The notes under the pieces are model-generated. The model did not search any database. It was not told the origin of the DNA and saw nothing but the letters and a program-made list of their open reading frames with translations. A stretch of DNA of 6,372 nucleotides, from positions 1-6,372 of the forward strand of contig JAUIHU010000268.1 in assembly GCA_030432175.1 (NCBI GenBank), read 5' to 3'. Below are positions 5,524-6,372 of the stretch, one piece after another (the first letter of the stretch is position 1; each line of letters begins with the position of its first letter). The DNA comes from Verrucomicrobiia bacterium (GTDB taxonomy: Bacteria > Verrucomicrobiota > Verrucomicrobiia > Limisphaerales > JAUIHU01). A program made the position numbers and the translations under genes.

Positions 5524-6372
5524 CTAATTTTCGATTCGGTAAAGGAAACTCTTACCGCGCAAGTACCACTCACCTCCAGCGACTGCCGGGGAGGCCATCA
5601 TGCCGTCCTCCAACTGATTTTTGCTGACTACCTGAAATTCCCGACCCGGTTTCAAAACGGTGGATTCGCCATTCTCTCCAAAGAAAAAGAGATGCCCGTC
5701 AGCATAAACCGGCGATCCGGTATGCGGATCGCCCAGTCGCTCGGACCACAGAATCTCACCGGATTTCATCTCTAAACATGTCGCCACACCACCGTCATTC
5801 ACCATATACAAGAGTCCATCCACGATTACCGGAGAGGATCGCTTCGGAGCGCCACGGGATTGGGTCCAGAGATAATGAGACTTCGTCAAATCTCCTTTGG
5901 CGTCGGCGGTGAGCTGGTAGGCTTCAAGATCTGGTTTTCCATAGCCGGTATTGAACACAGCGATCAGGTCATCGGAAACGCCCACCATAGAAGCATTGGA
6001 AAACCCACCGTAGGTTAATCCCCAAAGTTCGTCACCGGTCCATGGATCATAAGCAAAAGCGGCGCGTGATCCGGGAGAGATCATCTGCATTTTTCCATGA
6101 TTATAAATCAGCGTGGGTGTGGTATAGGCTTTCCGATAATCTCCGTCCGCCTTGGGATTCCCTTCCGCATCCAGGTCTTTGAAATCGGTACTGCGATCGG
6201 TTTTCCAGACGGTTTCTCCTGTCGCCTGATCCAACGCAACAAGGTATTGGTAATCGACCCCATCCATGGTCAGAACAATCAGGTCACCAACCAGAAACGG
6301 GGAGGATCCAGGACCTCGGAAATGGTTGCAGGGCAAATCCTGACGTGTCCAAAGTGTCTGGAAGGTTTGGGT
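5524..6372 (-). CDS. PQQ-like beta-propeller repeat protein, 5' end missing
   Basis: Partial gene: the frame stays open to the right edge, so 282 residues and a TAG stop are visible and the true start lies outside. An in-frame TTG at 6336 is not a convincing start, because the 12 codons before it (including LWTRQDLP) read as normal family sequence. Numbering from the edge, about six beta-propeller blades can be seen: roughly 23-56 (ALDQATGETVW), 83-117 (AYDPWTGDELW), 127-169, 179-209 (SPVIVDGLLYMVNDGG, then GEILW), 220-246 and 260-282 (ASPAVAGGEWYLR, ending YRIEN). Such blades pack into a seven- or eight-bladed propeller. The C-terminus matches the PQQ-like (PQQ_2) family common in Planctomycetes and Verrucomicrobia. 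These proteins are usually predicted to be exported and mostly lack evidence of real PQQ binding, so I infer a scaffold or sensor role rather than a dehydrogenase. It is the most upstream gene visible, 57 bases before the cytochrome/WD40 gene. Confidence 0.9.
   Translation of the reverse strand, partial: TQTFQTLWTRQDLPCNHFRGPGSSPFLVGDLIVLTMDGVDYQYLVALDQATGETVWKTDRSTDFKDLDAEGNPKADGDYRKAYTTPTLIYNHGKMQMISPGSRAAFAYDPWTGDELWGLTYGGFSNASMVGVSDDLIAVFNTGYGKPDLEAYQLTADAKGDLTKSHYLWTQSRGAPKRSSPVIVDGLLYMVNDGGVATCLEMKSGEILWSERLGDPHTGSPVYADGHLFFFGENGESTVLKPGREFQVVSKNQLEDGMMASPAVAGGEWYLRGKSFLYRIEN

Noticed and set aside
5524..6336. Treating the PQQ-like gene as complete with a TTG start at 6336.
   Set aside because: Codons upstream to the window edge remain open and read as propeller sequence (LWTRQDLP), and no signal peptide is present at that TTG, so the gene is truncated by the edge.
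1..6372. Mobile elements, CRISPR arrays, tRNA or rRNA genes, and phage genes.
   Set aside because: No transposase or integrase motifs, no regularly spaced direct repeats, and no cloverleaf or rRNA-like sequence were seen. Almost the whole window is occupied by four intact family genes.

Overview
The window looks like chromosomal DNA from a planctomycete. All four recognisable genes belong to families that are greatly expanded in Planctomycetes and related bacteria: a PQQ-like beta-propeller protein, a PSCyt1 cytochrome/WD40 fusion, a DUF1549/DUF1553 (PSCyt2/PSD1) protein and a DUF1501 protein. Base composition is near 50% GC by eye. I cannot name the genus from the sequence.

Layout. Everything reads on the minus strand, so transcription runs from high to low coordinates. 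From upstream to downstream: a PQQ-like propeller gene cut by the right edge (5524-6372); a 57-base gap holding a strong inverted repeat; a PSCyt1 + seven-repeat WD40 gene (3811-5466); a DUF1549/DUF1553 gene whose most likely start lies 7 bases after the previous stop (1524-3803); a 36-base gap with a ribosome-binding site; a DUF1501 gene (135-1487); and a 134-base tail with two weaker inverted repeats and no gene. The last three genes are packed like an operon. The PQQ-like gene may share the transcript or be partly insulated by the hairpin. The promoter is not visible and must lie beyond the right edge or, less likely, in the 57-base gap.

How the genes may work together. The three genes with complete N-termini each encode an export signal: Sec-like on the cytochrome/WD40 and DUF1549/DUF1553 proteins, Tat-like on the DUF1501 protein. 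The cytochrome/WD40 protein has one classical CXXCH haem site with a candidate Met ligand. The DUF1549/DUF1553 protein has a CX4CH site near its N-terminus and a second conserved CXXCH in the middle. The DUF1501 protein has an alkaline-phosphatase-like set of Asp/His residues. Together this suggests an extracytoplasmic redox assembly with beta-propeller scaffolds and a possible metal hydrolase, but the substrate and reaction are not known and the sequence does not reveal them.

No tRNA, rRNA, CRISPR array, insertion sequence, integrase or phage gene was seen. The module type is common in planctomycete genomes. The points most worth a second look are the unusual haem motif, the Sec/Tat split within one apparent operon, and the hairpins directly after two of the stop codons.
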